Positions 52,381 to 60,341 of a stretch of 64,000 nucleotides of DNA are shown here, piece by piece. A program made the translations under genes and the position numbers. Below the pieces are notes generated by a model. That model was not told the DNA's origin and did not search any database. It saw only the letters and a program-made list of their open reading frames with translations. Each line of letters starts with the position of its first letter. The first letter of the stretch is position 1. Origin of the DNA: Chitinophaga ginsengisoli (GTDB lineage: Bacteria; Bacteroidota; Bacteroidia; Chitinophagales; Chitinophagaceae); NCBI RefSeq assembly GCF_003014595.1, contig NZ_PYGK01000007.1, positions 298,583-362,582 on the forward strand. Reading direction: 5' to 3'.

Positions 52381-53064
52381 TTATAATATACCCATTAACA
52401 GGCTGGTTAGCGCATCAGCTGAAATTTCAGGTGCATTGATATTATCAAAGGCAAAATGTATTTCTACTGAATCATTTACGCCTTTTACAGTAAGTGTATC
52501 GTTATTAATAAATACTATTTTGTTATAACGGTCTTTCCAGCTGTTTCTTGCATCCTCTTCTTTCAGCAGCTCGATAATTACATTCTGTATTTTTTGCGTA
52601 AGTTTTAATACCCTGTTTAGTTGCAGGCCGTCTGCAGGAAGTTCCATAGTGGGCACACCAACAGCTACAGCATGGGTGTTAAATATGGTCTCAGAAAAAG
52701 ATTGAAATCCCCTTTGCACCGCTAACTTCCCCGATACTTCATACTGCTCACCTTTGGTCTTTTTGCCCAGCGATAAAATATTGATCAGGTCTGCCGGCTC
52801 TATCAACTCAATGGACGCTATCTTATGTAAAGAAAGGTGTACGAACCTGTTGGTTACCTGTTTTCTTTCGTCGGTAATTTGTAATACCAAAAATACCTCT
52901 TCATTTTTCACTTTACCAATAGTGAGTAATAACCCTTCATAAGAAGGCCCTGCATCAATTGTTATTTTTACAGGTTCAGCCGGAAAATGTTCAGCAATAT
53001 GCAATAACAGTTCCTGCTTAGTAATGGCAGGAACTGTTTTTAAAGCAGTATTTAATTTATTCAT
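52381..53064 (-). CDS. Hypothetical protein, second gene of a minus-strand pair
   Basis: The 227-residue cytoplasmic protein has a beta-rich N-terminal half (EPVKITIDAGPSYEGLLLTI, EVFLVLQITDERKQVTNRFV) and a helical/beta C-terminal half with LNRVLKLTQKIQNVIIELLK. I do not recognise the family. It follows the 53072-53482 gene after 7 nt, so the two form an operon driven by promoter copy 5. Confidence 0.7.
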   Translation of the reverse strand: MNKLNTALKTVPAITKQELLLHIAEHFPAEPVKITIDAGPSYEGLLLTIGKVKNEEVFLVLQITDERKQVTNRFVHLSLHKIASIELIEPADLINILSLGKKTKGEQYEVSGKLAVQRGFQSFSETIFNTHAVAVGVPTMELPADGLQLNRVLKLTQKIQNVIIELLKEEDARNSWKDRYNKIVFINNDTLTVKGVNDSVEIHFAFDNINAPEISADALTSLLMGIL

Positions 53065-53071
53065 TTTATCT

Positions 53072-53482
53072 CTATAGATGTTTCATTAAAAGCTCGCTAA
53101 GCACTGTTGACCGTTCAGTAATATTATCAACATTATTGAATGGCTGATGATCGATTGTTAAAACACCGTCATTGAACGAATATGCACTGGAAGCGTAATA
53201 AAAACCGCCTTCATTTTTAATAATTACTTTTTTCAGGGCTCCCTTCAGCGCTTCTTTGCCCATATCATCGGCTGCTATTTCTTTTACCGCATTGATCAAT
53301 GGGGTAAAATACACCTTAGGGAAGCATTCTTCATACAGATGCGCATATTCGTCAAGAGCAAGGGCATCCCAGTTTACCTCAAATTCAATAGGGTAACCAG
53401 CCAGGGTATTGATCTCGTTTGTTAATGCTTGGTAACTGCCGTCCTGAAATGTTTTCACGGCTCTTTTTTCTTGTAATCCCAT
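53072..53482 (-). CDS. Hypothetical protein, first gene of the pair
   Basis: The start is ATG 53482 (MGLQEKRAVKTFQDGSY), because the longer frame from 53533 would begin inside the -7 box of promoter copy 5. The 136-residue protein is small, soluble and alpha/beta, with YPIEFEVNWDALALDEYAHL and VLTIDHQPFNNVDNITERST. It has no recognised domain. Size, solubility and context resemble immunity proteins. Confidence 0.7.
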   Translation of the reverse strand: MGLQEKRAVKTFQDGSYQALTNEINTLAGYPIEFEVNWDALALDEYAHLYEECFPKVYFTPLINAVKEIAADDMGKEALKGALKKVIIKNEGGFYYASSAYSFNDGVLTIDHQPFNNVDNITERSTVLSELLMKHL

Positions 53483-53532
53483 AGTTCGAGTTTTTGTGTT
53501 TATATTAAATAAATAAGCTATTGGCAGGTGCA

Positions 53533-53589
53533 CAAAAGTACATGGGCCTCCAATTAATGCAGAAAATGGAACTACTACAAATAATCTAC
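53533..53589 (-). promoter_or_regulatory. Shared array promoter, copy 5 (minus strand)
   Basis: On the minus strand GTAGATTATTTGTAGTAG (53572-53589) is followed after exactly 31 nt by TACTTTTG (53533-53540), a perfect -7 box, then about 50 nt to ATG 53482. That the exact spacing survives on the opposite strand argues strongly that the arrangement is functional. Confidence 0.8.
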
Positions 53590-53622
53590 ACCTGTTTTAC
53601 CTGTTTACTACAGGTGTACTAC
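53575..53622. repeat. CTAC direct repeats with 11-bp phasing upstream of promoter copy 5
   Basis: CTAC occurs at 53575, 53586, 53608 and 53619, with TTAC at 53597, giving five half-sites spaced 11 bp apart (one helical turn). The first two are part of the shared element itself. An 8-bp inverted repeat ACACCTGT (53588-53595) and ACAGGTGT (53610-53617) overlaps the array. It looks like an extended binding site for several copies of one protein. Confidence 0.6.
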
Positions 53623-53669
53623 AACAGTGGGCCTTCATAAAATAATGTTGTAAATACTATTAATGTGAT

Positions 53670-53726
53670 GTAGATTGTTTGTAGTAGTTCGATACTTACT
53701 CCTTTCATAGTAAATGTGCATTTTTG
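53670..53726 (+). promoter_or_regulatory. Shared array promoter, copy 4
   Basis: GTAGATTGTTTGTAGTAG (53670-53687) is followed after 31 nt by CATTTTTG (53719-53726). It now drives only gene scraps (53752 and 53813) before the helical gene at 54079. It is divergent from copy 5, about 80 bp away. Confidence 0.7.
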
Positions 53727-53751
53727 AGACTAAAATCAAAACCTTTATCAA

Positions 53752-53808
53752 ATGGAAAGGCCTGCAAACGTTCCCGAAGCAGCTGTATTTGACGAACAAG
53801 AAATATAA
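53752..53808 (+). pseudogene. N-terminal scrap of a YwqK-like paralogue
   Basis: An 18-codon frame MERPANVPEAAVFDEQEI then stop follows promoter copy 4. It resembles MEKHKNIPEAATWN near the start of the large YwqK-like protein at 49625. Short, so only moderately certain. Confidence 0.4.
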
Positions 53809-53812
53809 TTGA

Positions 53813-53998
53813 TATGCAGGTGAACGAAGCACTGGTGCCGTCATGAGTCTGGATTTTGATTACCGGACAGGAACCCTGGTAGCCGCAAGCGCCCAGGGGC
53901 AAGTTATTGTTTACGATAGCAGTAACCGCTTTGAAGAAGGTCGAATGGTGCGCGACAATGAGAACAGGCATGAAAAAAGGCCCGATGATATGGCGTAA
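53813..53998 (+). pseudogene. Beta-propeller-like fragment
   Basis: After a stop at 53810 the frame is open for 61 codons: GAVMSLDFDYRTGTLVAASA then QGQVIVYDSSNRFEEG and stop at 53996. The blade-like rhythm suggests a WD40/YVTN propeller piece. No proper start is present except an internal ATG (53843). Confidence 0.4.
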
Positions 53999-54078
53999 AT
54001 CAATACTGCTTATAAAGATGTAAAACGATACCTGTTCCTGAAAGGCCATGAACCAATGATCTGGTAAATACAATAGCA

Positions 54079-54879
54079 ATGGCAATGGAACAAGAAACAC
54101 TGGAACTGGAGTTACAGGAAATAATGTCGGCGTTGGACGACAAAAGGTTGAGTGTGCTGGTGTATAATCTTTCTGCAGCAGAACTTCAACAATACAAAAC
54201 AGCATTAACCGAAGCCTGGTATTCGATCTACGAATTTTGGTATTATGAACGGCTTTATGGTAAGGCAAAAATGGAGAACGGAGTAGATGCTTTTTTCACC
54301 TGGCTGTTATACCTTTTAACTGAGGCTGAGAAAATTAATACGCCCGTAATTTATTATAATGAAAGGTCCCGCTGTTACCAGGAGTGGGCCGGGGTAAAAA
54401 CAAAAAAGAAAGAGAAGGATGTATATATAGAAAAAGCCATTAAAGAAATTTCGCAGGGGTTAAAAGCAGATCCATCATCCTGTATATTAAACAGTAGAAT
54501 GATTGATCTATTTTTGAGCAAGGCGTATCTCATTAACCAGGCTACGTTTACTGATGAGCAATTAGCTGTGTTGTTCTGTCATTTTGAAAAGGTGATCGCT
54601 CACTTTTCAGGTGAAGAATGGCATTCGCTATTGGGGTATTGTTTTCAGATACTGGAATTTACTGCGGAAAAAAATGAATACTGGCATACCGTTTTTATAA
54701 ACAGGTTTTCAGCAGCCATTCAAACAGTAACAGAAAAGGAACTGGATGCTTATCCCGGATGGTCGGAACAGCTAAGCCAGATCACCAGTTTTTATCATGC
54801 TACCATGTCTCCGGATTATCAACAAAAAATAGTGATACAGTTTAGGGCTGTATTAAAGCGGTTGTATGGAAAGACATAA
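54079..54879 (+). CDS. Helical TPR-like protein at the end of the array
   Basis: The 266-residue cytoplasmic protein is almost entirely helical (ELELQEIMSALDDKRLSVLV, YIEKAIKEISQGLKADPSSC, LAVLFCHFEKVIAHFSGEEW), consistent with a TPR-like or HEAT-like solenoid, but no family is recognised. It follows the scraps behind promoter copy 4, which may drive it. The next 54880-55158 holds no gene; a short 22-nt stretch near 54890-54911 resembles part of the YwqK-like gene (reading RPASVPE), perhaps another scrap. Confidence 0.65.
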   Translation: MAMEQETLELELQEIMSALDDKRLSVLVYNLSAAELQQYKTALTEAWYSIYEFWYYERLYGKAKMENGVDAFFTWLLYLLTEAEKINTPVIYYNERSRCYQEWAGVKTKKKEKDVYIEKAIKEISQGLKADPSSCILNSRMIDLFLSKAYLINQATFTDEQLAVLFCHFEKVIAHFSGEEWHSLLGYCFQILEFTAEKNEYWHTVFINRFSAAIQTVTEKELDAYPGWSEQLSQITSFYHATMSPDYQQKIVIQFRAVLKRLYGKT

Positions 54880-55158
54880 ATACATTCCAACCCGGCCGGC
54901 ATCAGTTCCTGAACAGTAGAATAAACAATGAGCTTTTGTATCTTTAATCACCAGCTGCACCAGGCAGACGTAACACAGTACATTTCTTTCCCATTATTTT
55001 ATCAAACTTCCCTGATGTAAAATACAATCAACATTTAGATGGGCAAAAATGGCCAAACTCAAAAATGGAGTTCATAATCAGTAAGCTGAATCATTCAAAG
55101 ACTTTTCCGCACATATCTGAATAATTAACAGCAACTATTAGAATTGTCGGATATATGT

Positions 55159-55166
55159 TATCTTTA
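55159..55166 (+). promoter_or_regulatory. -7-like box for the lipoprotein at 55189
   Basis: TATCTTTA has one mismatch to TANNTTTG and lies 22 nt before ATG 55189. Confidence 0.4.
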
Positions 55167-55188
55167 ACGTCAGAAAAAAAGTATATCT

Positions 55189-55725
55189 ATGTCTGTTAAG
55201 AAAGTTTTTATGCTGGCGCTTCTTACCTGCCAGATACTTACATCCTGTAATCTGACAAGCCCTGAAAGGTATTTTGACGTAACCGTATTAAACAGTAATT
55301 CGATCACCGGTATTTCGGGTGATGGCCTGATGAACGAGCTGGAGTCTCCGTCTGTAAAGCTCAAAGAAGGCAGCAAAAGTGATGTCGTGCCTATGACCAG
55401 AAAGGAGACTATTGATCTGAAAATATTAGTCATAGAAGACAATCTTAAAAAACTGAGTGAGCTGTCAGAGACGGCGGAAACAAAAGAAATGATCCAAACT
55501 TCAACGTCTTTACATGAATATGTACTGGCTATCTATAAAAATGAATACCGTGAACTTGCCAAGATGTATGATGAGGGTGCTCCTCAAGAACAGATACAGG
55601 CAAAAGGACAGGCTATTCATGATAAATACAATGCCAGGTTTGAAGAATTATTTAGCAAACTCACGATGCTTGGCAAGTCTTATGCAGAAAAGCATAATAT
55701 ATCTGTCAAATGGCGCTTCGGCTAA
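55189..55725 (+). CDS. Small lipoprotein of unknown function
   Basis: The 178-residue protein begins with a lipoprotein signal (MSVKKVFMLALLTCQILTSC, lipobox ILTSC followed by N). The mature part is polar and helical, with a coiled-coil-like C-terminal half (LKILVIEDNLKKLSELSETA, EYRELAKMYDEGAPQEQIQA). It is probably exposed in the periplasm or at the surface. Family not recognised. Confidence 0.7.
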   Translation: MSVKKVFMLALLTCQILTSCNLTSPERYFDVTVLNSNSITGISGDGLMNELESPSVKLKEGSKSDVVPMTRKETIDLKILVIEDNLKKLSELSETAETKEMIQTSTSLHEYVLAIYKNEYRELAKMYDEGAPQEQIQAKGQAIHDKYNARFEELFSKLTMLGKSYAEKHNISVKWRFG

Positions 55726-55781
55726 GTTTAATTGCCCTTTGACCATGGTTATGGATAGCCAGCGAAATATTATTGTTAATG

Positions 55782-55946
55782 ATGAACGATGGACCGTTGT
55801 TACAAGCTACCATAGAGGAACCTGGAGCTATTGCTGCGGATAAAAACGGAAATGTCTTTGTTTTTGACAAATGGAAAAATGTGATGAGACAATTTGCCAG
55901 ATCGGGTTGTAACCAAAAAAAAGCGCTTAAAATCGACAATGACTAA
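55782..55946 (+). pseudogene. NHL-like beta-propeller fragment
   Basis: A 54-codon frame from ATG 55782 contains EEPGAIAADKNGNVFVFDKW then KNVMRQFARSG. This is the A-x-D-x-x-G-N-V-F-V-x-D rhythm of one NHL propeller blade. It is too short to fold alone and ends just before a terminator, so it is probably the tail of a decayed propeller gene. Confidence 0.5.
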
Positions 55947-55950
55947 AAAC

Positions 55951-56045
55951 AAAAAAGGTTGTAAGTATTTGACTTACAACCTTTTTTAGTGCTCAGTAGT
56001 GGTAAGTGCTCAAACCAAATAAGAACGACTATTAAGAAGTTATTA
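55951..56045 (+). repeat. Hairpin-plus-tail intergenic repeat, copy 1, acting as terminator
   Basis: AAAAAAGGTTGTAAG (from 55951) pairs with CTTACAACCTTTTTT (to 55987) around a 7-nt loop; it is a good terminator for the plus-strand genes. It is followed by the tail GTGCTCAGTAGTGGTA and an AAACCAAAT...CGACTATTAA stretch (to about 56045), aligned to the tail of copy 2. Confidence 0.7.
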
Positions 56046-56092
56046 TAATAATAGATACGAAGGGAAGTGGCATACTTTTGAAAAGTATATTT

Positions 56093-56560
56093 CTACAGAG
56101 ACTTATTCAGTATGGCTAATTTCATATCATCTAATTCCCTAAGCCGCGCTTGTTTTTTCTCTAGTTGAGAATTAAGGTTCACTATTTTTTTTCCCTGGCT
56201 TTTTACCTTATTGTCTGCATCCCTGGCATCCTGGGCATTATTGTAAGCTTTGTTTGCTTTCTTTTTTGCGCTTTTAACATCACCTATGTTACCATTTGTA
56301 GCCCTCGATGCCTGTTCACTGCTTGCAACAGCACTGCTATGCGCATCAGAATTTGCATCTCCAGATTTGTTTTGATAACCGGGCAGGTTATTTTGAGCGA
56401 TAGTAAGTTTAGAAGTAAGCTCGGCAATAGCATTACTTACTGATACATATTCTTTGTTTAGCTTAACAGTATCTGCAGCCGTTTTATACTTTTGTGAAAA
56501 ACCTGATAAGGCAGAAAAAATCAGTAAGCTGGCGATTAGAAAACCCTTTGTGTGTTTCAT
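56093..56560 (-). CDS. Secreted coiled-coil protein
   Basis: The 155-residue protein has a signal peptide (MKHTKGFLIASLLIFSALSGFSQ) and a long alpha-helical, Ala/Lys/Asn-rich mature part with heptad-like spacing (AIAELTSKLTIAQNNLPGYQ, KIVNLNSQLEKKQARLRELD). It is probably periplasmic. No domain is recognised. It is on its own on the minus strand. Confidence 0.7.
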   Translation of the reverse strand: MKHTKGFLIASLLIFSALSGFSQKYKTAADTVKLNKEYVSVSNAIAELTSKLTIAQNNLPGYQNKSGDANSDAHSSAVASSEQASRATNGNIGDVKSAKKKANKAYNNAQDARDADNKVKSQGKKIVNLNSQLEKKQARLRELDDMKLAILNKSL

Positions 56561-56945
56561 TGTTTAATATTTTTTTAGAATTAAAAATTAAATTCTTTGC
56601 AATTCGGCACCGTCCTGTATCCCTTTAATTAATTGTCATTTCTATTTTTTAAGTCGACTCGCTACCATGCCTTATAGGCATGATATTGCTATAATGAAAG
56701 GAATAAGCACAGCCTTTCGATGTAAAGATTATTTTGTACGCTATTTTAAGATTAGGGAAGGCAATAGTGAGAATTGAAACTACTGTGTGGGAGAAGTCTG
56801 AGTGGTTACTGGCCCTATTGATTACATGTAAGGTACACTATTAAAATGGATTAGTAAGGATTTGTTTCAATATACCAAGCTAATCAGTAGTTATCTCTTC
56901 CCCAGTTAGATCATGAGTGAAGACGCTGATATACCCGAAAATACC

Positions 56946-57010
56946 GCGTGGTAGCAGCCGCGTTATAAGCTTTCAATGAAGATATAATTTATAACGCGGC
57001 TGGACCACGC
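56946..57010. repeat. 22-bp imperfect inverted repeat in a 1-kb gene-free region
   Basis: Arms 56946-56968 and 56989-57010 pair over about 22 bp (GCGTGGT and ACCACGC ends, GCCGCGTTATAA and TTATAACGCGGC inside), with a mismatch and a one-base bulge, around a 20-nt loop. There is no T-run. It may be a structured RNA, a degenerate terminal repeat of a lost element, or a stable hairpin. The 56561-57587 gap otherwise holds the palindrome at 57123 and no convincing gene. Confidence 0.5.
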
Positions 57011-57122
57011 CATATACCTCAAGCGAACTCTATTTTTTATATTGCAGGAGGTGTGGTATACATGCTGGAACTGAAGCGTTGAAGCGTTGATTTTTTCTTT
57101 GATCGATTCCATTCCAGGGAAA

Positions 57123-57143
57123 ACAATAGTGACACTATTGTTA
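57123..57143. promoter_or_regulatory. Perfect 21-bp palindrome, operator-like
   Basis: AACAATAGTG (57123-57132) and CACTATTGTT (57134-57143) flank a single A: a perfect palindrome typical of a dimeric repressor site. It is 445 bp upstream of the desaturase. It overlaps a 61-codon minus-strand frame, so a chance origin in old coding sequence cannot be excluded. Confidence 0.35.
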
Positions 57144-57587
57144 TGCAAATTCTCAAAGGGCGTTTTAAGTCCTCGGTCTGCGTAGGTTCTAGGTAGTATA
57201 GTAAAGTTTAGGGTGTTGGTAGCTCCTTAAATTTGTCTGCCCTGTCTTTGGGATGATGTGCTTATGAAAGTTAGTTTGAGGAGTCGAAGCCGTTTTGAAT
57301 TGAATAATAGGAACCCAGATTGAACGCAGAAATGCACAAAAATAGCAAGACCAGCCCCTTATTAGCGCCAGTACTTTTCATATTATATGGTTCTGTTTTT
57401 AATATCTGCCGGGTATTTAAAGCTATAAACAGATTATCTGAGATTAAGGTACTTGGGTATATGTGGAAATGTTTCCGCAGAAATATAATATAGAAATAAT
57501 ATTTTTATTTTTCCAATTGATAACCAAATAATTAATTCTTTGCAAGATTCTTGCTAACATAATTGTGAGACTTTATATCAATACCAT

Positions 57588-58712
57588 ATGAGAACAAGGA
57601 AACTGGATATTGTTCGCTTTGCACCCAAAGAGAATGATGGCTTCTATGATACGGTGAAGGCCAAAGTACGGGCTTATTTTGAGCGTAACAACATCTCATC
57701 ATATGCAAACGTCCACATGTGGACCAAAACAGCGGTAATGCTGCTGCTGTACTTTGTGCCCTATGTTCTGATAGTAACTGGCCTGGGTGCTGGCAACGCC
57801 TGGATATTCTTCGGCCTGTGGTTCCTGATGGCTTTTGGGATGAGTGGTATAGGAACGGCCATAATGCATGACGCCAACCACGGCACTTATTCAGCTAATA
57901 ACAAGATTAATCACCTCATTGGCTATATCCTGGAGATAATAGGAGGTTATACAGCTAACTGGAAAATACAGCATAATATTCTGCATCATACCTATACTAA
58001 TATATCAGGACTAGACGAAGATATTGATACCATGGGATTGATCCGCCTGTCGCCTAACCAGCCTGTCAAGTGGTTCCATCGTTACCAGCACCTGTATGCC
58101 TGGTTCTTTTATATGATCATGACTTTATACTGGATGACCGCAAAAGATTTTGTTCAGGCAGTACGCTATAAAAAACTGGGGCTTCTCGTAAAGGCAAAGC
58201 TCTCCCTTAAACAAACCATATGGCGGATTGTCTTGTATAAAGTCTTTTACTACGGGTACATTATTGTTTTACCGATACTCTTTTCCGGAATGCCGTGGTA
58301 TTTTGTAATCACCGGCTTTATACTTATGCATTTTACTGCCGGGCTGATTTTATCCTGCATTTTTCAACCTTCTCATATTGTGGAAACATCCGGTTTTGCG
58401 GCACCACTACAGGAGAAAATGGCAAATCATATGGAAAATTCCTGGGTCACACATGAACTGGATAACACCACTAATTTTGCCCCGCGTAACCTTTTTCTTT
58501 CATGGTTTGCCGGAGGGCTCAACTTCCAGATCGAACACCACCTGTTTACGAACATCTGCCATGTACATTACCGTAAATTAGCGCCTATTGTAAAAGAGAC
58601 TGCCAATGAATTCGGACTGGTATATCATGAACACCGCACCTTTCTCAAAGCAATGTGGGCACATATGGTTATGCTCAGGAAACTGGGTAAGGGATGGGTG
58701 CGCCCATCTTAA
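57588..58712 (+). CDS. Membrane fatty acid desaturase
   Basis: The 374-residue membrane protein has all three histidine boxes of the acyl desaturase family: HDANH (94-98), HNILHH (129-134) and QIEHH near residue 322, the last with Gln as in front-end (delta-5/6-like) desaturases. Four or more membrane helices (about 45-90, 110-125, 160-180, 215-265) separate them. The enzyme uses a di-iron centre and O2 to introduce a double bond, adjusting membrane fluidity. It is monocistronic, with 440 nt of gene-free sequence before it. Confidence 0.92.
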   Translation: MRTRKLDIVRFAPKENDGFYDTVKAKVRAYFERNNISSYANVHMWTKTAVMLLLYFVPYVLIVTGLGAGNAWIFFGLWFLMAFGMSGIGTAIMHDANHGTYSANNKINHLIGYILEIIGGYTANWKIQHNILHHTYTNISGLDEDIDTMGLIRLSPNQPVKWFHRYQHLYAWFFYMIMTLYWMTAKDFVQAVRYKKLGLLVKAKLSLKQTIWRIVLYKVFYYGYIIVLPILFSGMPWYFVITGFILMHFTAGLILSCIFQPSHIVETSGFAAPLQEKMANHMENSWVTHELDNTTNFAPRNLFLSWFAGGLNFQIEHHLFTNICHVHYRKLAPIVKETANEFGLVYHEHRTFLKAMWAHMVMLRKLGKGWVRPS

Positions 58713-59010
58713 CGAAAGCCGGGTGATAGTAAATTCAATTTTACAAAAATAATGGGGAAAATATGTAATAGGACTAATTTACTCTAATGCACGACGATCT
58801 TATAGACGCTTTTATAATCTCAGAATCCGAAATGTGATCGCGTTTGAAACATCGAAGTAAAGAGGTTAACTGCTGTAAAAATTAGAGCCAACTTCAGTTA
58901 CCGTAAAAGGTAATTATCAGCGAAAGTCTCATCGAAGAACTAAAACATTTCAAGAATCCAACCTGCTAGAAGTTGTGTGAAAGAGTTATAAAAGAATTGG
59001 AATCGGTTAA

Positions 59011-59098
59011 AAACACTAGACCCGCTCGTAGAGCAGGTCTAGTGTTTTTTGTGCCCAGTAGTGGTAGGCTTACGAACCAACTTATGTTGACTATTAAT
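59011..59098 (+). repeat. Hairpin-plus-tail intergenic repeat, copy 2
   Basis: A near-palindrome (59011-59046, core CCCGCTCGTAGAGCAGG with AACACTAGA and TCTAGTGTT arms) is followed by TTTTTT and the tail GTGCCCAGTAGTGGTA ... GAACCAA ... GACTATTAATAAGTTA (59051-59098). The tail aligns with copy 1 over about 50 nt. The remainder of 58713-59159 holds no gene. Confidence 0.7.
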
Positions 59099-59159
59099 AA
59101 GTTAAGTGAAATTTATTACAGATAATTATAAGCAACTTAAAGAGGGCTGTATAGCCCAC

Positions 59160-59240
59160 AAAATGGCAAATCCCGCTCTTAGTGCTGGATTTGCCATTTT
59201 GTGCCCCCAAGTGGACTATTATCGAACCAAATGCTGCAAA
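59160..59240 (+). repeat. Hairpin-plus-tail intergenic repeat, copy 3
   Basis: Arms AAAATGGCAAATCC (59160-59173) and GGATTTGCCATTTT (59187-59200) flank CGCTCTTAGTGCT. The tail GTGCCCCCAAGTGG then ACTATTATCGAACCAA-ATGCTGCAAATTTT (59201-59240) closely matches copy 4. Confidence 0.7.
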
Positions 59241-59272
59241 TTTTGAAGAGATTGTCACAATCTATCGATAAT

Positions 59273-59484
59273 TCATTTTTCAAAAATGGATAAGAATTTT
59301 ATAAGATCAAAAGGACTTCTCTTTGATTGGCGAACTTTTTCAAGAGATAGTCCAATTATATCGTAGTACCGTTTTGGCTTCATTTGTTGTCTAAATTTTT
59401 TTAGTCGTTCTGAAGTGCCTTCGCTAGTATTTTCAAGAATATTAATAACTCCTTTACCAATCACTCTAACCTTTTCAAACGCCG
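59273..59484 (-). pseudogene. Short unrecognised coding fragment
   Basis: A frame open from a stop near 59485 reads FEKVRVIGKGVINILENTSE then MKPKRYYDIIGLSLEKVRQS. It has no ATG upstream (only GTG at 59464), plausible amino acid use, and no recognised domain. It lies among decayed genes and is probably a remnant. Confidence 0.25.
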
Positions 59485-59539
59485 GATTATTTGCTCATAA
59501 TTTTCCCTATTAATTGAAACTGGATTTTCACCAGGCGAA

Positions 59540-60172
59540 TTACCACCGCAACGTCTCCACAAAAAATGATCCGTTGTCCATCAATGCGTTAAAGAATACG
59601 GGTTTGGTCTCCAGTCTGTTCCAATCTCTTTGCAGTTCACATGCATACTGTGTAACGGAAGATAACTGTATACCGGCTTGTTCCATTCTTCTTAGTGCGG
59701 TTTCGTGGGCGATATTCGAGGTACCACCAACCGCATCTACAATTGTATACACCTCGTACCCCTCTTTTAGAAGATCCAGTGCAGGGAAACTCAAACAAAC
59801 TTCCGTCCACAATGCGCAGATGACAAGCTTCTTTTTTCCAAGCGCTTTTACGGCATCTTGAAACTCTTTGTCTTCCCATGAGTTTACAGTCGTTCTATCG
59901 ATTTCCCTTACATCCGGTAAAACCGCTTTAAGATGCCCGATAGTGGGTTTATTGATTCCACTTTCTACATTAACCGTGGTAAGAATGGTGGGAATATTAA
60001 ACCCTTTGGCGAGTTTAGCAACATTTACAATATTCCTGACCAGTTCCTCATGGTCCATAGATTTTACGGAATTTACCTGCAATGGCTGGTAGTCGATAAG
60101 GATAAGCGCTGAATTCTCCGGGGAAATCAGATGATCTGTTTTGGGATCTCTAATGGGTGTGATGCTGCTCAT
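59540..60172 (-). CDS. Isochorismatase-fold hydrolase, YcaC-like
   Basis: The 210-residue protein has the cysteine hydrolase layout: catalytic Asp27 in LILIDYQP, a cis-peptide region in TTVNVESG, and the nucleophile Cys126 in VICALWTEVCLSFPA. Later DAVGGTSNIAHETALRRMEQ is as in YcaC-type members. Such enzymes hydrolyse amides or related bonds of small molecules; the natural substrate of YcaC is unknown. It is the only intact gene in a 2-kb run of fragments. Confidence 0.88.
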   Translation of the reverse strand: MSSITPIRDPKTDHLISPENSALILIDYQPLQVNSVKSMDHEELVRNIVNVAKLAKGFNIPTILTTVNVESGINKPTIGHLKAVLPDVREIDRTTVNSWEDKEFQDAVKALGKKKLVICALWTEVCLSFPALDLLKEGYEVYTIVDAVGGTSNIAHETALRRMEQAGIQLSSVTQYACELQRDWNRLETKPVFFNALMDNGSFFVETLRW

Positions 60173-60200
60173 TTTTGATTAATTTTAAATTATAAAATAA

Positions 60201-60305
60201 TTAAATGGTACTTTTTCCGCCATCAATGAATAAAGGAGGTTATTGCTTTTATTATCCCTTCGCCCGCAACTTCAAAGAATGCTGGGCCAGCCAGCTGATA
60301 AACTT
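60201..60305 (-). pseudogene. Two C-terminal gene scraps
   Basis: Between the M17 fragment and the hydrolase gene the minus strand reads KFISWLAQHSLKLRAKG then stop (60305-60252), and LFIDGGKSTI then stop (60230-60201). The second looks like the DGG end of an SDR; the first resembles a C-terminal helix of unknown origin. Both are too short for certainty. Confidence 0.3.
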
Positions 60306-60341
60306 TTTTTAAAGGTTTGAATTTTATAAGACCTTGCGATT

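Noticed and set aside
53575..53622. CRISPR-like interpretation of the regular CTAC repeats
   Set aside because: The repeat unit is 4 bp with 7-bp gaps, far too short for a CRISPR; a phased protein-binding array fits better.
54928..55020. A 30-codon ORF before the lipoprotein gene
   Set aside because: No recognised domain, no -7 box in place and no coupling to a neighbour.
56963..57148. A 61-codon minus-strand frame over the palindrome and the inverted repeat
   Set aside because: No family recognised and it runs through a strong inverted repeat; the upstream open frame reads plausibly as protein, so it may be an old coding fragment, but the support is too weak to annotate.
59201..59230. TCGAACC-like tails of the hairpin repeats look like the T-loop of a tRNA read backwards
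   Set aside because: No acceptor stem, anticodon arm or D-arm can be built around them, and the tails vary in the T-loop positions.
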